Shown here piece after piece: positions 19,114 through 29,500 of a DNA stretch of 64,000 bases. A model generated the notes under the pieces. It saw only the letters and a program-made list of their open reading frames with translations. It was not told the origin of the DNA and did not search any database. The position numbers and the translations under genes are program-made. How positions within the stretch are numbered: position 1 is the stretch's first letter; each line of letters opens with the position of its first letter. The stretch comes from Hyalangium ruber (GTDB taxonomy: Bacteria; Myxococcota; Myxococcia; Myxococcales; Myxococcaceae). The stretch is from assembly GCF_034259325.1 (NCBI RefSeq), contig NZ_JAXIVS010000014.1:1-64000 (forward strand). Reading direction: 5' to 3'.

Positions 19114-20942
19114 CACAGGCCCCTCCGCAGCTCGGGCTGTTCGAAGAGGTAGCGCAGGAAGGGCCGGAGCTTGCGGTCCCGTGCGACGAACTCCCTGGCG
19201 AGCTTGTCGATGAAGCCCTTCTCCGTGGCCGGGTTCAGCTCCCGGCCGATGAACATCGCGTAGAGCCTGCGCGAGGCGCAGCGATCGAACTCGCCGGAGC
19301 GGACGAGGAGCTTTCCGAACCCGAGCGGGCCCATCGTGCCATCGCCGTGCTCACCGAGCAGCGTGTACGTCTCGGGCATCGTGTCGAGCATCACCGCTTC
19401 CGGGTTGGCCTGGAGCTGCTCGGGGGTGACCGGGGTCAGCAGGGTGTTGGGAAGGAACGCGTTCTTCCAGCGATAGCCCGGCGAGTTGCCGGTGTGCGGG
19501 TACTGCCCGGACAGCCACTCTCGCGTGATGCGGTGACGGCCCATGCCCGGGATGAAGGGCCACGGGACGTAGTAGCTCTGGAACGGACTGAAGTCCCACC
19601 GCTTGAAGGAGATCGCCGCGGGATCGAGCGTCTTGTGGCAGTGCTGGCACGTTCCGCCGGTGGCGGGATCGGTCTCGAACGGAGGGAAATGCACGTCCGC
19701 GGGAGGCGGCGAGAAGCTCTGACAGGCGAATATCTCCAGGAAGCGCGCGGCTCGGACGCGCTCGCGCGGGAAGGAGGACATCGCGCCGATCATGGTGAGC
19801 ACCCCGGCGGCGGGAAGTCCCTGCGGCGCTTGGGTCGTGGTGCGGGGATCGAAGCGGTAGGTGCGATCGAGACTGCCGGAGCGCGCCCGGTCGCTGGTGA
19901 GCGCGAGGTGGAAGGGCTCCAGGTCTTCGACCACGAACTCGCGCCACGCCTGAGGATCGTTCGGCGTGGGGTGCATCGGGTCTCGAGGTGCGTTGTCCGC
20001 GTCGGGGCGCCACCACGTCGTGTTCGCGTCCAGCGCGGTGCTGCCCATCTGCCGGCCGAAGCGCACGTACAGCGAGCGCAGCCAGTTGGTTCCCACCGAG
20101 TAGTTGCCGATGACGAGGTCCGACAGCGGCCGGTCGTGCCACGCCAGGTGCGCGAAGAGGCGCGCGGGTTCCTCGTACGGGTGGCGCCGTTGAACGTTGA
20201 GCGAGTGGTTGCTCGCACTGCCCAGGCCGGCGAGCGGTGCGCACCACACCAGGTTCGGTCCGCAGCCGCACCCGGCGGGCAGCATGGGGTCGTAGTAGCC
20301 ACCGCTGGCGATGCCGCAGTCGAGCGTCCTCCCCTGGGCGTCGGTGACCTGGGTGACGGAGGAGCCGGCCTTGCCGAGCACCGCGACCGTCGTCCCCGGC
20401 GCCCACCAAGGCTCCAGCGTGTGGACTTCGGGCACCGCGGGATTGCCGCTTCCGTCCAGGTCGTTGCACTGCCTACCGGGGTCCGGGAACTCGTTCACAT
20501 GGTAGTACGCGCCCTGGTGCAGGCTGTTGGCTGGGCAGGTGAAGAGGTGGCCGGCCATGTCGCCCTGGTACGCATCGCCAGAGGCGCCGGTGGTGTACGC
20601 ACCCACCGCGAGCCACTCGTGCCCGAAGCGCAGCATGCGCTCGTAGAACTTCGGCGAGGCGAGCGCGTCATCGAGCGTCGAGCGCAGGAGTGTTTCCCGG
20701 GCTTCGGGCGTGGTCGCGGCCTCCATCGCTTCGTACTGCTCGAGGGTTGGCGTCGTCCCGGTGAGCCCGAGCACGATGCGCCGCAACTGCCGCGTGCCGC
20801 TCATCTGGTCGTTGAGAGGCACGGCGGGTGGAGGTGCCTCGGGACCGCATTGCTGGGCGTGCGCGTCGGCCCCGATGAATCCGGACAGAGCGAGCAGCAC
20901 GGCCACCATGGCCGCGCGCTTCAGGTGCAAGTGCCAGTGCAT
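19113..20942 (-). CDS. Haem-c protein with DUF1588/DUF1592-like domains
   Basis: A 609-residue exported protein with signal peptide (hydrophobic AAMVAVLLALSGFIG, cleavage near AHAQ). It carries one haem-c motif CQHCH (about residue 430) followed by DPAAISFKRWD, and a C-terminal helical domain typical of the DUF1588/1592/1585 family (LVRSGEFDRCASRRLYAMFIGRELNP). It is first in the operon with the haem lipoprotein (one-base overlap) and the DUF1552 protein. Family members occur in pairs with DUF1552 proteins, but their reaction is not established. ATG 20942 has only a weak ribosome site; Met12 is possible. Confidence 0.83.
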   Translation of the reverse strand: MHWHLHLKRAAMVAVLLALSGFIGADAHAQQCGPEAPPPAVPLNDQMSGTRQLRRIVLGLTGTTPTLEQYEAMEAATTPEARETLLRSTLDDALASPKFYERMLRFGHEWLAVGAYTTGASGDAYQGDMAGHLFTCPANSLHQGAYYHVNEFPDPGRQCNDLDGSGNPAVPEVHTLEPWWAPGTTVAVLGKAGSSVTQVTDAQGRTLDCGIASGGYYDPMLPAGCGCGPNLVWCAPLAGLGSASNHSLNVQRRHPYEEPARLFAHLAWHDRPLSDLVIGNYSVGTNWLRSLYVRFGRQMGSTALDANTTWWRPDADNAPRDPMHPTPNDPQAWREFVVEDLEPFHLALTSDRARSGSLDRTYRFDPRTTTQAPQGLPAAGVLTMIGAMSSFPRERVRAARFLEIFACQSFSPPPADVHFPPFETDPATGGTCQHCHKTLDPAAISFKRWDFSPFQSYYVPWPFIPGMGRHRITREWLSGQYPHTGNSPGYRWKNAFLPNTLLTPVTPEQLQANPEAVMLDTMPETYTLLGEHGDGTMGPLGFGKLLVRSGEFDRCASRRLYAMFIGRELNPATEKGFIDKLAREFVARDRKLRPFLRYLFEQPELRRGL

Positions 20943-21109
20943 TCATCGACACTACCGAGCAGCCGGTTTGATGGCAAAGCTTAGCCGCCACACAGGGCCT
21001 GACGCGGTGCTTCGTCGTAACGGGCTGCTACCGCGTGTTCCCGCCAGACGCGCTGCGCCGCTATGCGCAGGGCCCCGAGGTAGTATCCCCGGAACTCTGG
21101 GGTGATCCG

Positions 21110-24100
21110 ATGGCGGAATGGAAGATGCTGGTGACCATCGTCCACGAGGGCATCTACGTGGACACGATGGGCGTGAAGTCGCCCAAGCAGACGTTCTCGC
21201 CAACGGAGATCCAGGACATCAAGGAGGCCTTCGCGGATTTCGCCAAGCACCTTCGAGTTCCTCTGGACTCCATCGGGGTGAGCGAGGGGATGTTCAAGCC
21301 GGTCTTCGAGTTCGTCGAGGTGAAGGACGTGCTCACCTGGCAAGCGCGCAAGGAGGACAGCTACGGCCGGGTGCCCGAGCACTCCCAACTCGTGGCGGAG
21401 TTTCCCGGCTGGGCCGTCAAGCAGAGCCCGAGCGATGCGGAGAAGTGGTTCGAGCACCTCGTCTGGGCCGACACGCTCTGCTTCGTCTACCCTCGCCCAC
21501 CCCTGCCTCCAGGCGTGGGGATGATCCTGGCGGATGCCACCTGCATCTGGCTCGAGGGCAAGCCGCTGGTGGGCACCATCAGCGTTCCGCGCGAGCCCGG
21601 CAAGGTCAACCGCAAGCACCTGGGCGACATCCTCGTCCACGAGTGGCTCCACGTCGTGGACTCCTTCCTGCGCGCGGCCCACGGCGCCCGCTCGATCAAT
21701 GGGGTCGACGGCGTGGCGGGTGAGTTCCTCGTCGACTCCTGGCAGGACTTCGATCCAACCTCGACGGACCCTGACAAGCAGTGCAAGACGACCTCACGCA
21801 CCATCGAGATGCTTCGGCCGCACCCGACCCATTCGGGCACCGATGACATCCGCCCTCGGCACCTCTGCAACCGTGGGGACACCACGACGTGGGATCCGCA
21901 CCTCCTTGGCACGTACCTGCATGACACCGTCTTTGACGGGGCTCGCAACAACGTCATCCCGAAGGTCACCCGCACGGTTCCCCCACCCACTCCCGGTGAT
22001 CCCGCGCCCCCTGACAAGGTCTATGCGGGCTATGACTGGGACAAAGAGGACTTCCTGCTGCTCATGTACCAGGATCAGATCCGGCGCACGAAGCCGGCTG
22101 ACTGGAAGAGCAACCTGGGGCGGTCGAGCGCCAAGCTCACCTTGGACGGGCCGATCTTCGGAGGTGAGCCTGGTGACTTCACGGAGGTCGAGCGGGTGGC
22201 GATCACGGCCCTGCTCACTCACCTGCCCCCCGAGGTCCTCAAGGTGCTCTCCAGCGATGGCAGCATCCGCATCATCAAGGGTGAACGCTCCGAGGCCACC
22301 GTTCGCCAGTCCTCGTTCCTCGATGCGAGCACGGTGATCATCGACAAGAGCAATGTGCCCTCCACTCCGCTCGATTTGCAGAAGGCGGTGCTGTTCGAGC
22401 TGGCCCGCGTCTACCTGCGCAAGCGGGTCGGTGGCAGCAAGGTCCGCGATCAGCTCAAGCGCTTCCCCTGGAGCATCGCCAAGGGGCTGCCCTTCTGGGG
22501 CCGTGTGGAGGAGGACTTCGCCCGAGAGTGGGCCCGGCTGACGCCATGGAAGGTGCGTGATCGCGAATGCACCCCTGGGCTGTTCGTCCTATCGCTGCTC
22601 TTCGAGCTGATCGGATGGTCGGAGCCCGATGGCTTCTGGGGCCATGCCGACTTTGGCGGGTGGGTGGGGCTGAAGTACGACGACACGAGCACCTTCGCCA
22701 CCCAGACTCCGCCCCGCGACGTCTATGACGACTTCGCCGACGCCGTGGTTGTCTACGTCTTCGGCGCCGATGCCTATGCGCAAGAGGGCTACTTCAAGAA
22801 GACCTCGAATGCGCTCGCCCCGGGTAAGTACGACTTCATCCGCGACAAGGTGATGGCGGGCCGGCAGTACAAGGAGCGGCAGGTTCCTGCCCCGGTCGTC
22901 GCGCCTGTTACCCCCACCGCCTCGGGAGGCTTCACGACGAAGGCGGAGCCTTGGCATCCCCTGTCAGAGATCGATGGGGGCATGGCGCCTCCAATCGAGG
23001 CGTCTCCCCATGAGTTCTTCGCCACACCCTACCGCCTGCGCCACTCCCCCGGGGGCATGCCCGCGCCTGATCCCGCGATGGTGAAGGCGCTCGCCCACTG
23101 GGACCGGGCGCGCGAGGGAAGCCCGCTGCATACCTTGGAGGAAGTGCAGCGGATCCTCCGCGCCATTCCCAAAGAGGAGCCTGTCGAGGACATGGCGGGC
23201 ATGCTCCGGCTGTTCGCGGCGCATGGCAGCGGGCTGCTGGCTCCAGGGGAGCTGAAGGCCTTGGCTCGGCTCGATGTGCTGATCCTCGCGGATCAGCGCC
23301 TGGCGATCGTCGTCTCCGTGGACGCGGCCGGTGCGGTCACCGAGTGCATCATCAGCGATCCTGCCGCGTCCCTGCTGCTGACGCGAGAGACCACGCTGGA
23401 TCCGCGTCTGGTGCGCTACGTCTGGCGCCCATCCTCCGAGCCTCGGCGCTGGAAGGCGGGAGAGGGCGCGGGCACGGTCGATCTGGATGCGGCGATGCGC
23501 TACCTGCTGCGCACCTGCTTCACCGAGAAGGATGCGAAGTACGGCTATGAGCCGCGGACGATGCCGGGCGCGGCGCTGCTGCTGATCCGCGAGTTGCTGC
23601 ACCCCGCGGGCATCGAGCTGCCTCGGGGGAGCGAGGCAGACCCCCTCGCGGCGCTGCACGCCTTCTGCGAGACGCACGGGCGCGGCTTGGAGAAGCTTGG
23701 AAAGGACGTGCGCCCCGGAGATCTCGTCTGGTTCACGGGAGGCGGAGGGGTGGGGATCATCGATCGCGTGGGTGAGGACGGCACGATTCGCTCGGTCATC
23801 GCGGGGGGCGCGAAGCTGCCCGATGGCCGCAGCGGGCTCGTGCCGCTCATGCCCGTGGATGCGGGGGTGATCCGGTACGTGTGGCGTCCGAGCCTCACGC
23901 CTCGGCGCTGGACAGCCTCGGGCGAGGTCGCCGCACCGCTGTTCGCGGGCGTAGACGCCGCCCTCAATCATTTGGTGGCCAAGGTCGGGCACGAGGAGAT
24001 CATTCGGGAGCGCTCCGAGGTCTCGGGCAAGGAGATCGGTACGGTGGCCATGCTGGCGCTGCTCGTGGACGGCGGAGGGTCGGAGCTGGCGCGCGCCGCT

Positions 24101-25777
24101 TTCGCGGAGCTGCCGCTGGGCGGCACCGACGAGGACTTCCGTCGAGTGGTCGCTGATCGGGGCCGTGGCGTTGTGCCTGCTCCCTTGATGTCCGCATTGC
24201 CGAGAGGCGCCTTCGTCTGGTTCCACAACGCCCACGTGAAAGGCGAGGCGCCCGTGGGCGCCGTGGCCATCGACATGCGTGACGGGCTCCCCACGAAGCT
24301 GGTCGTGCCGGGGGCTCGGCTGGGGCGGACGCCCGCGCTCGCTCTCTACGATGGGCCTGTTGCTCGGGCGGAGCTGCGCTCCGTGTGGCTGCCCTCCGCC
24401 GAGCCGCGCACGTTTGCTGCCGACGGCAACGCGGCCTTCGCCTCGTTCTACGGCCGCATCGACGAGGCGCTGCGGCGTGTGCTGCGCTACATCGGCTGGT
24501 CCAGCGTGAGTGATGAGAGCGGCACCGAGCGCTACTTCGCCAACCCCATCAGCCTGGCGCAGTTGCTGAGCCGTGACGCGCCCGAGGGGTTACGCGGCGC
24601 GCTGTTCGAGCTGGGAAGCGATACCAGCGCGCCGCAGTGGCGGATGGAGCAGTTCGCGCGGTTGCTCGATACCTGGGGTGAAGGGCTGCTCGCTCCCGAG
24701 CCCGCGGCGCTCGTGCCGGGCATGTTCGTGTTGCTGCGTGACCGGCGCGGAGCCGTGTTGCTCTCGGTGGATGCCGGGGCGGGCACGCTGGAGGCGCTGG
24801 TCTCGGGTCCGGCGCTGGCACATGTGCCCGCTTTGCCCATCTCCTCCATCGAGCACGCCTGGCGCCCTTCGGGTGTCCCCCGTGCCTGGGCGCGGCGCGA
24901 GGAGGTGTCGCCCGAGTACCTGAACATCGACGCGCTGCTCAACCGGCTGCGGCGCAACGAGGGGGCCAAGGAGCTCAATACCCAGTACGTGAACACTCCC
25001 AGCGGCCTGATCGACTCGGTCCTGTTCCTCGAGTCCGAGTTCGTGACGCCCGCGCTGAAGTCCGCCCTCAAAGAGGTGGCGTGGAACGACAGCGGAACTC
25101 TCGGCCTCCTCCGCCTCGCCGAGATGCACGGCCAGGGGGTACGCGCGCTGGGTGAAGGGCCAGTACGTGTCGGAGACTTCTTGTTCCAGGAGCAGAACCT
25201 GGGGCTCACCCTGCGAGTCGAGCAGGGCCGGCCCGTGCAGGCCATGTGGACGGGTCGCGTGCTCCAGCGGGGCCCCGTGGAGGCCGCCCGGGTGACGGGG
25301 GTGTGGACTCCCTCGGGCACCCGACGCGTGTGGGCGCGCGCCGGAGAGCCTGTCTCCCTGGCGTATTCCAACGTCAACCGCTTCCTCGATTACCTGGTGG
25401 GCCATCTGGGGCTGCAGCAGCTTGGCGGCGGCCTCACGGTGAACACTCCCTGCGGCTTCGTGAGTGGACTGGTGCTCAAGAGTGATGCGCTGAGCGCCGC
25501 CGTCAGGCAGCGGTTGGAGCAGGGCATTCCGTACTTCTCGGATCCCGCACGCGTGTGCTGGCAGTGCCTCTCCAAGCTTGGCAAGGGGCTGGAGGACTAT
25601 TCCGGCCAGCCACTCGCCCCAGGCGACCTGGTGCGCACGAAGGGAGACGAGCTGGCCGTGGTGGCGAGTACGCGCGAAGACGGCGGTCCGGTGCGGGCGA
25701 TCCGGACACAGCACCGCATCACCCTGGGCCACCTGGAGGCGGAAGAGATCGCTTCCTTCTGGCGGCCCGCTCCCTGA
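21110..25777 (+). CDS. Giant protein with HExxH motif and six degenerate NlpC/P60-like modules
   Basis: A 1555-residue protein of no family I recognise; the frame is open from 21035 but begins naturally at ATG 21110. Residues 1-330 include HEWLH (177-181), a possible zinc-peptidase motif. A second region (400-620) resembles a protease-like domain without clear catalytic residues. From about residue 625 to the end there are six modules of 148-168 residues. Each has a helix with a small-residue/CGF-like turn, a GxGL helix end, a PGDLVWF-like strand and a closing W-R/L/T-PS-xx-PR-W strand (about 770, 923, 1090, 1250, 1398, 1549). The layout recalls NlpC/P60, but only the last module keeps a Cys (NTPCGFV) and none shows the His. 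No signal peptide is present. The F420-reductase-like gene follows 79 bp on. Confidence 0.8.
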   Translation: MAEWKMLVTIVHEGIYVDTMGVKSPKQTFSPTEIQDIKEAFADFAKHLRVPLDSIGVSEGMFKPVFEFVEVKDVLTWQARKEDSYGRVPEHSQLVAEFPGWAVKQSPSDAEKWFEHLVWADTLCFVYPRPPLPPGVGMILADATCIWLEGKPLVGTISVPREPGKVNRKHLGDILVHEWLHVVDSFLRAAHGARSINGVDGVAGEFLVDSWQDFDPTSTDPDKQCKTTSRTIEMLRPHPTHSGTDDIRPRHLCNRGDTTTWDPHLLGTYLHDTVFDGARNNVIPKVTRTVPPPTPGDPAPPDKVYAGYDWDKEDFLLLMYQDQIRRTKPADWKSNLGRSSAKLTLDGPIFGGEPGDFTEVERVAITALLTHLPPEVLKVLSSDGSIRIIKGERSEATVRQSSFLDASTVIIDKSNVPSTPLDLQKAVLFELARVYLRKRVGGSKVRDQLKRFPWSIAKGLPFWGRVEEDFAREWARLTPWKVRDRECTPGLFVLSLLFELIGWSEPDGFWGHADFGGWVGLKYDDTSTFATQTPPRDVYDDFADAVVVYVFGADAYAQEGYFKKTSNALAPGKYDFIRDKVMAGRQYKERQVPAPVVAPVTPTASGGFTTKAEPWHPLSEIDGGMAPPIEASPHEFFATPYRLRHSPGGMPAPDPAMVKALAHWDRAREGSPLHTLEEVQRILRAIPKEEPVEDMAGMLRLFAAHGSGLLAPGELKALARLDVLILADQRLAIVVSVDAAGAVTECIISDPAASLLLTRETTLDPRLVRYVWRPSSEPRRWKAGEGAGTVDLDAAMRYLLRTCFTEKDAKYGYEPRTMPGAALLLIRELLHPAGIELPRGSEADPLAALHAFCETHGRGLEKLGKDVRPGDLVWFTGGGGVGIIDRVGEDGTIRSVIAGGAKLPDGRSGLVPLMPVDAGVIRYVWRPSLTPRRWTASGEVAAPLFAGVDAALNHLVAKVGHEEIIRERSEVSGKEIGTVAMLALLVDGGGSELARAAFAELPLGGTDEDFRRVVADRGRGVVPAPLMSALPRGAFVWFHNAHVKGEAPVGAVAIDMRDGLPTKLVVPGARLGRTPALALYDGPVARAELRSVWLPSAEPRTFAADGNAAFASFYGRIDEALRRVLRYIGWSSVSDESGTERYFANPISLAQLLSRDAPEGLRGALFELGSDTSAPQWRMEQFARLLDTWGEGLLAPEPAALVPGMFVLLRDRRGAVLLSVDAGAGTLEALVSGPALAHVPALPISSIEHAWRPSGVPRAWARREEVSPEYLNIDALLNRLRRNEGAKELNTQYVNTPSGLIDSVLFLESEFVTPALKSALKEVAWNDSGTLGLLRLAEMHGQGVRALGEGPVRVGDFLFQEQNLGLTLRVEQGRPVQAMWTGRVLQRGPVEAARVTGVWTPSGTRRVWARAGEPVSLAYSNVNRFLDYLVGHLGLQQLGGGLTVNTPCGFVSGLVLKSDALSAAVRQRLEQGIPYFSDPARVCWQCLSKLGKGLEDYSGQPLAPGDLVRTKGDELAVVASTREDGGPVRAIRTQHRITLGHLEAEEIASFWRPAP
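22985..25777 (+). repeat. Six tandem protein modules (~450-500 bp each)
   Basis: The module-closing sequences fall at about 23418 (YVWRPSSEPRRW), 23876 (YVWRPSLTPRRW), 24379 (SVWLPSAEPRTF), 24857 (HAWRPSGVPRAW), 25300 (GVWTPSGTRRVW) and 25756 (SFWRPAP). The spacings are 458, 503, 478, 443 and 456 bp. DNA identity between modules is low, so the duplication is old. Confidence 0.78.
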
Positions 25778-25856
25778 GCGCGCTCAACCCGCAGACGCAG
25801 AGGAGCCGGAGATGGAAGAGGAGACTTCTTTCTCCGGCGTTCATACAGGAGGGCAG

Positions 25857-26441
25857 ATGATGGCAGCGAAGATCGGAATCATTGGCAAAGGGAACGTGGG
25901 AGGCGCCCTGCAGCGCGGACTGGCACGCGCCGGCCACGACGTGAGGGCGGTGGGCAAGGACCCCGAGGCCGTGCGTCAGACGGCGGAGTGGGCGGAGGTG
26001 GTGTTCCTGGCAGTGCCTTTCGGCGCGGTGGACGAGACGCTCCGCGAGCTGGGCGAGGCGGTGAACGGCAAGGTCCTGGTGGACACGACGAACGCGCTCA
26101 CTCCCGACATGCAGCTCGCGCTCGGGTACACCACGAGCGGAGCGGAGGAGCTGCAGAAGAAGGCCGCGCGGGCGACCGTGGTGAAGGCCTTCAACACGGT
26201 CTTCTCGAAGCACATGGACACGGGACAGGTGAAGGGCGAGAAGCTCAGCCTGTTCGTCGCCTCCGATGATGCCTCCGCCAAGGAGCGTGTCCTCGGCTTG
26301 GGGCGGGACATCGGCTTCGATGCCATCGACGCGGGGCCGCTGCGCAACGCTCGGTGGCTGGAGTCCCTCGCCTATCTCAACATCCAGCTCGGCTACGTGC
26401 AGAAGCTGGGGCGCGACATCGGGTTCCGTCTCGTGCGCTGA
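25857..26441 (+). CDS. NADPH-dependent F420-reductase-like oxidoreductase
   Basis: A 194-residue single-domain dinucleotide-binding protein. KIGIIGKGNVGGALQRGLARAGHDV is a textbook Rossmann motif (GxGxxG at residues 10-15). AVPFGAVDETL, LVDTTNALTP and VVKAFNTVFS match the F420/NADP reductase (FNO) family. The acceptor may be F420 or another small molecule. The ATG has GGAGGG 3-4 nt upstream; the first two codons are both ATG. It runs with the giant gene upstream and is closed by a strong hairpin shared with the convergent Oar-like gene. Confidence 0.88.
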   Translation: MMAAKIGIIGKGNVGGALQRGLARAGHDVRAVGKDPEAVRQTAEWAEVVFLAVPFGAVDETLRELGEAVNGKVLVDTTNALTPDMQLALGYTTSGAEELQKKAARATVVKAFNTVFSKHMDTGQVKGEKLSLFVASDDASAKERVLGLGRDIGFDAIDAGPLRNARWLESLAYLNIQLGYVQKLGRDIGFRLVR

Positions 26442-26521
26442 TGCCCCACCCTCTTTAGCTCGACATGGGTGAGCACGTTGCCGGAGGCTGCCACGAGCCT
26501 GCCATCGGCGGCGCAATAGGT

Positions 26522-26550
26522 GAGGCGGCGGGTGGGATTCCCGCCGCCTC
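26522..26550. terminator. Bidirectional hairpin between convergent genes
   Basis: A perfect 11-bp GC-rich stem (26522-26532 with 26540-26550) and a 7-nt loop lie between the ends of the F420-reductase-like gene and the Oar-like gene. There is no clear T-run on either side. Confidence 0.6.
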
Positions 26551-26571
26551 TCGTGAAGCGGTGAGACGCGC

Positions 26572-29500
26572 TTAGAAGACGTACCGCGCGCCGAGCTGGA
26601 TGCGCCACCGCGACCGGGTGGGGCTCAGGACGACCGACCGCACCGCCGTGGGCTCGGTGAAGCTGTAGATCGGCCGGTTGTTCGCCGTGTCGTAGCCCAC
26701 CGCGCGGAGGAACTGCGCGCCGTGGGTCTCGAAGTTGGCCTCCTGCTCGAACAGACCCCAGTCGGAGTTGACCAGGTTCAGGACGTTGAAGATGTCCATC
26801 TGCAGCTCGAGGTGCTGGCCCTTGACGAACTCCGGGGCGTTCCAGCCCAGCCGCATGTCGAGGATGTTCTGCCACGGGTTGCGGCACGCGCCGCGCCGGA
26901 CGAAGCCGCCCTTCGCGTCACGGAGGCAGTCCTGGCCATTGATGAAGTTGTTCAGCGCCTCGTACTGCGAAGCATCCTGCAGCGAGATCTGCTCCGCGTT
27001 GGCCGGGATGAACGCCACGTCGTTGCCGCTGATGCCGTCCGCGTTGACGTCGCCGTTGACCGTCCAGGTGTACGGCAGGCCCGACTGGCCCACGTAGATG
27101 AGGCCGGCGTTGAAGCCCAGGGGCAGCGTGGCGGTCGCGGAGAGGGTGACCCGGTGCGTGCGGTCGAACGCCGACGGCCGGACGTTGCGGTTCTGGATGT
27201 CACCGTCGATCGGCGAGAACTGGAAGTTCGAGAGCGCCTGCGAGCTCGTGAGGGACATCCGGTCCACCGCGTTGGTGTAGGTGTAGGCCGCGGTGGCGTC
27301 GACGAGGCTCGCGATGTCCTTGCGCAGCTGGAAGGTGCCGCTGAAGACACGCCCGCCGTTCTTGTTGAACACCTTGATCGCCTGGCGGAGGTTGGTGTTG
27401 TCGATGCGCTCGGGGGTGGAGCGGAAGCCCGTCGAGGCGAACGTGCCGTAGAGCGCCCGGCCCTCGCCGCTGTCCGACTCCTGGCGCACGAGGTTCTCGT
27501 CGGTCGTGTACCAGCCGTTGATGTCCTGCGTGTAGAGCACGTCCACGGTGCTCGTGAGGCCGAAGGGCAGCCGCCGGTCCGCGCCGACCGCCACGCGCAG
27601 GTTCTGGAGGTACTTCGTGTCCGGATCGAAGTAGTCGATCTCACCCTGGTTGACGGGCGACTCCGGCGCGTTGGTGCCGCCCGCGCAGTCGAACGGCTGG
27701 GCGTTCGGATCCGCGGTGAAGCCCGGGACCTGCCGACTGCCGGTGTCCCGCTGGCACGTCAGCTCCACCTGCGACAGGCCGTTGATGCTGTAGGCGTTGG
27801 CGACCCACACGTACGGCGGGCGGCCCGAGAAGACGCCCACGCCGCCGCGCACGATGGTGTTTCCGCCGTCCACGTCCCAGTTCACTCCGAGGCGCGGCGA
27901 CCACAGGGGGTTGCCGCTCGGCACCTCGCCGGTGTTGATGCGGAACGCTTCGTTCTCCAGCAGGCGCTGGTTGACGTTGCCCGCCGACAGGAACGGCACG
28001 TCCACGCGAATGCCGGGGGTGACGCTCAGGCCCTTGAGCGGCGTCCAGGTGTCCTGGAGGTAGAGGCCCAGCTGGAACACGTCGAAGGCGGCGGTGCCGG
28101 GCTCCTGGAGCTCGCTGACCCCGAAGCGACGCTGGAACGCGCTCGCGTTGCCGGCCTCGAAGTCATCCAGGCTGTCGAAGGTCCACACGCCGGTGGCCGC
28201 CTGCAAGAAGGCGTTGCGCAGCTGCAGAATCTCGTTGGTGGTGCCCAGGGTGATGGCGTGGTCCCCCATCTTGTAGGTGAGGCTGTCCTGCAACTGGTAG
28301 ATGTTCTGGTCGAGCTCATTGAGCTGCGAGAACCGCTCGGCGCCCGCCGCGAGCCAGGAGTCGGCCGCGCCAAGCGTGCCGGCCTTCACGAGGATCAGCG
28401 GGAGGTTCAGGCCGGGGTCGCGCTCGTCGCGGATGATGGAGAAGCCCGCGAGGAACTCGTTGGAGAGCCGGCCGTCCAGCCAGCTGGAGACGAGCTTCGC
28501 CCGGCCGATGTGGCTGGCGGTGGCCTGCGCGTAGCCGCTGTTGGACAGCTGGTAGCCATCGCGCATGCGGCCCGGGACGGACGGAGAGGTGGGCGCGCGC
28601 GTCAGCTCGTCCTGGAAGGCGTTGACGAAGTTGTAGGACAGCTCCAGGTAGCTGCCCGGGATGACGCTGGTGCTGACCTTGGCGAAGACGTTGCGGTCCG
28701 GATTGCCCAGCTTCGGGGCCAGGCCATTGCCCGCGTTCGGGACGCCGTAGGTTTCGGCCAGGATCGACGAGAAGCGATCGGCCTCGGCGCTGGTGAAGCC
28801 GGCGCGGGCCGCGTCCGCTTCCGCGTCCGCGCCGCCAATCTGGAACACGTTTCCGAAGGAGGAGGCGCGCTCCTGGAGGTCGGCGGTGATGAAGAAGTGG
28901 ACCTTGTCCTTGACGATCGGACCGCCCAGGGTGAGGCCGTACTGCCAGGTGTTGTAGCTGAGGAACGTCGGATCCGACTGGTTGCCAGCCAGCTCCTTGT
29001 TCTGGAAGTACCCGAAGACCGAGCCGCGGAAGTCGTTGGTGCCGCTCTTGGTGATGGCGTTCACCATGCCGCCGGCGAAGTTGCCGTAGCGCACATCGAA
29101 CGGGGAGACCTGCACGACGAAGGACTCGATGGCCTCGATCGAGAGGGCCTTGGCGCCGGACTGACCGCCCGGCGTGCCGCTGGCCGAGAGGCCGAAGAGG
29201 TCGTTGTAGGAGGCGCCGTCGATCTGGATGTTGTTGAAGCGGTTGTTCTGCCCCGCCATGGAGGTGCCACTTACCTGCGGCGCGGTCGAGATGAGGTCCG
29301 TGAAGTTACGTCCCTGGATCGGCAGATCGATCATCTCGTCGCTGCTCAGCGTCTTGGACGGGCCGGTGCGGCCGCGATCCATGAGCTCGTCGGCCTGGGT
29401 GCCCACGACGGAGATGGATTCCTCCATGGTCTCCAGCTTGAACAGCTCGACATTGACCTGGAGGCGGTTGGCGAGCACCAGCCGCATGTCGGTGCGCTTG

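Noticed and set aside
26442-26571. Minus-strand peptide AADGRLVAASGNVLTHVEL between the F420-reductase-like and Oar-like genes
   Set aside because: It looks a little protein-like, but it has no start, no ribosome site and sits in a 130-bp gap with a terminator; treated as chance.
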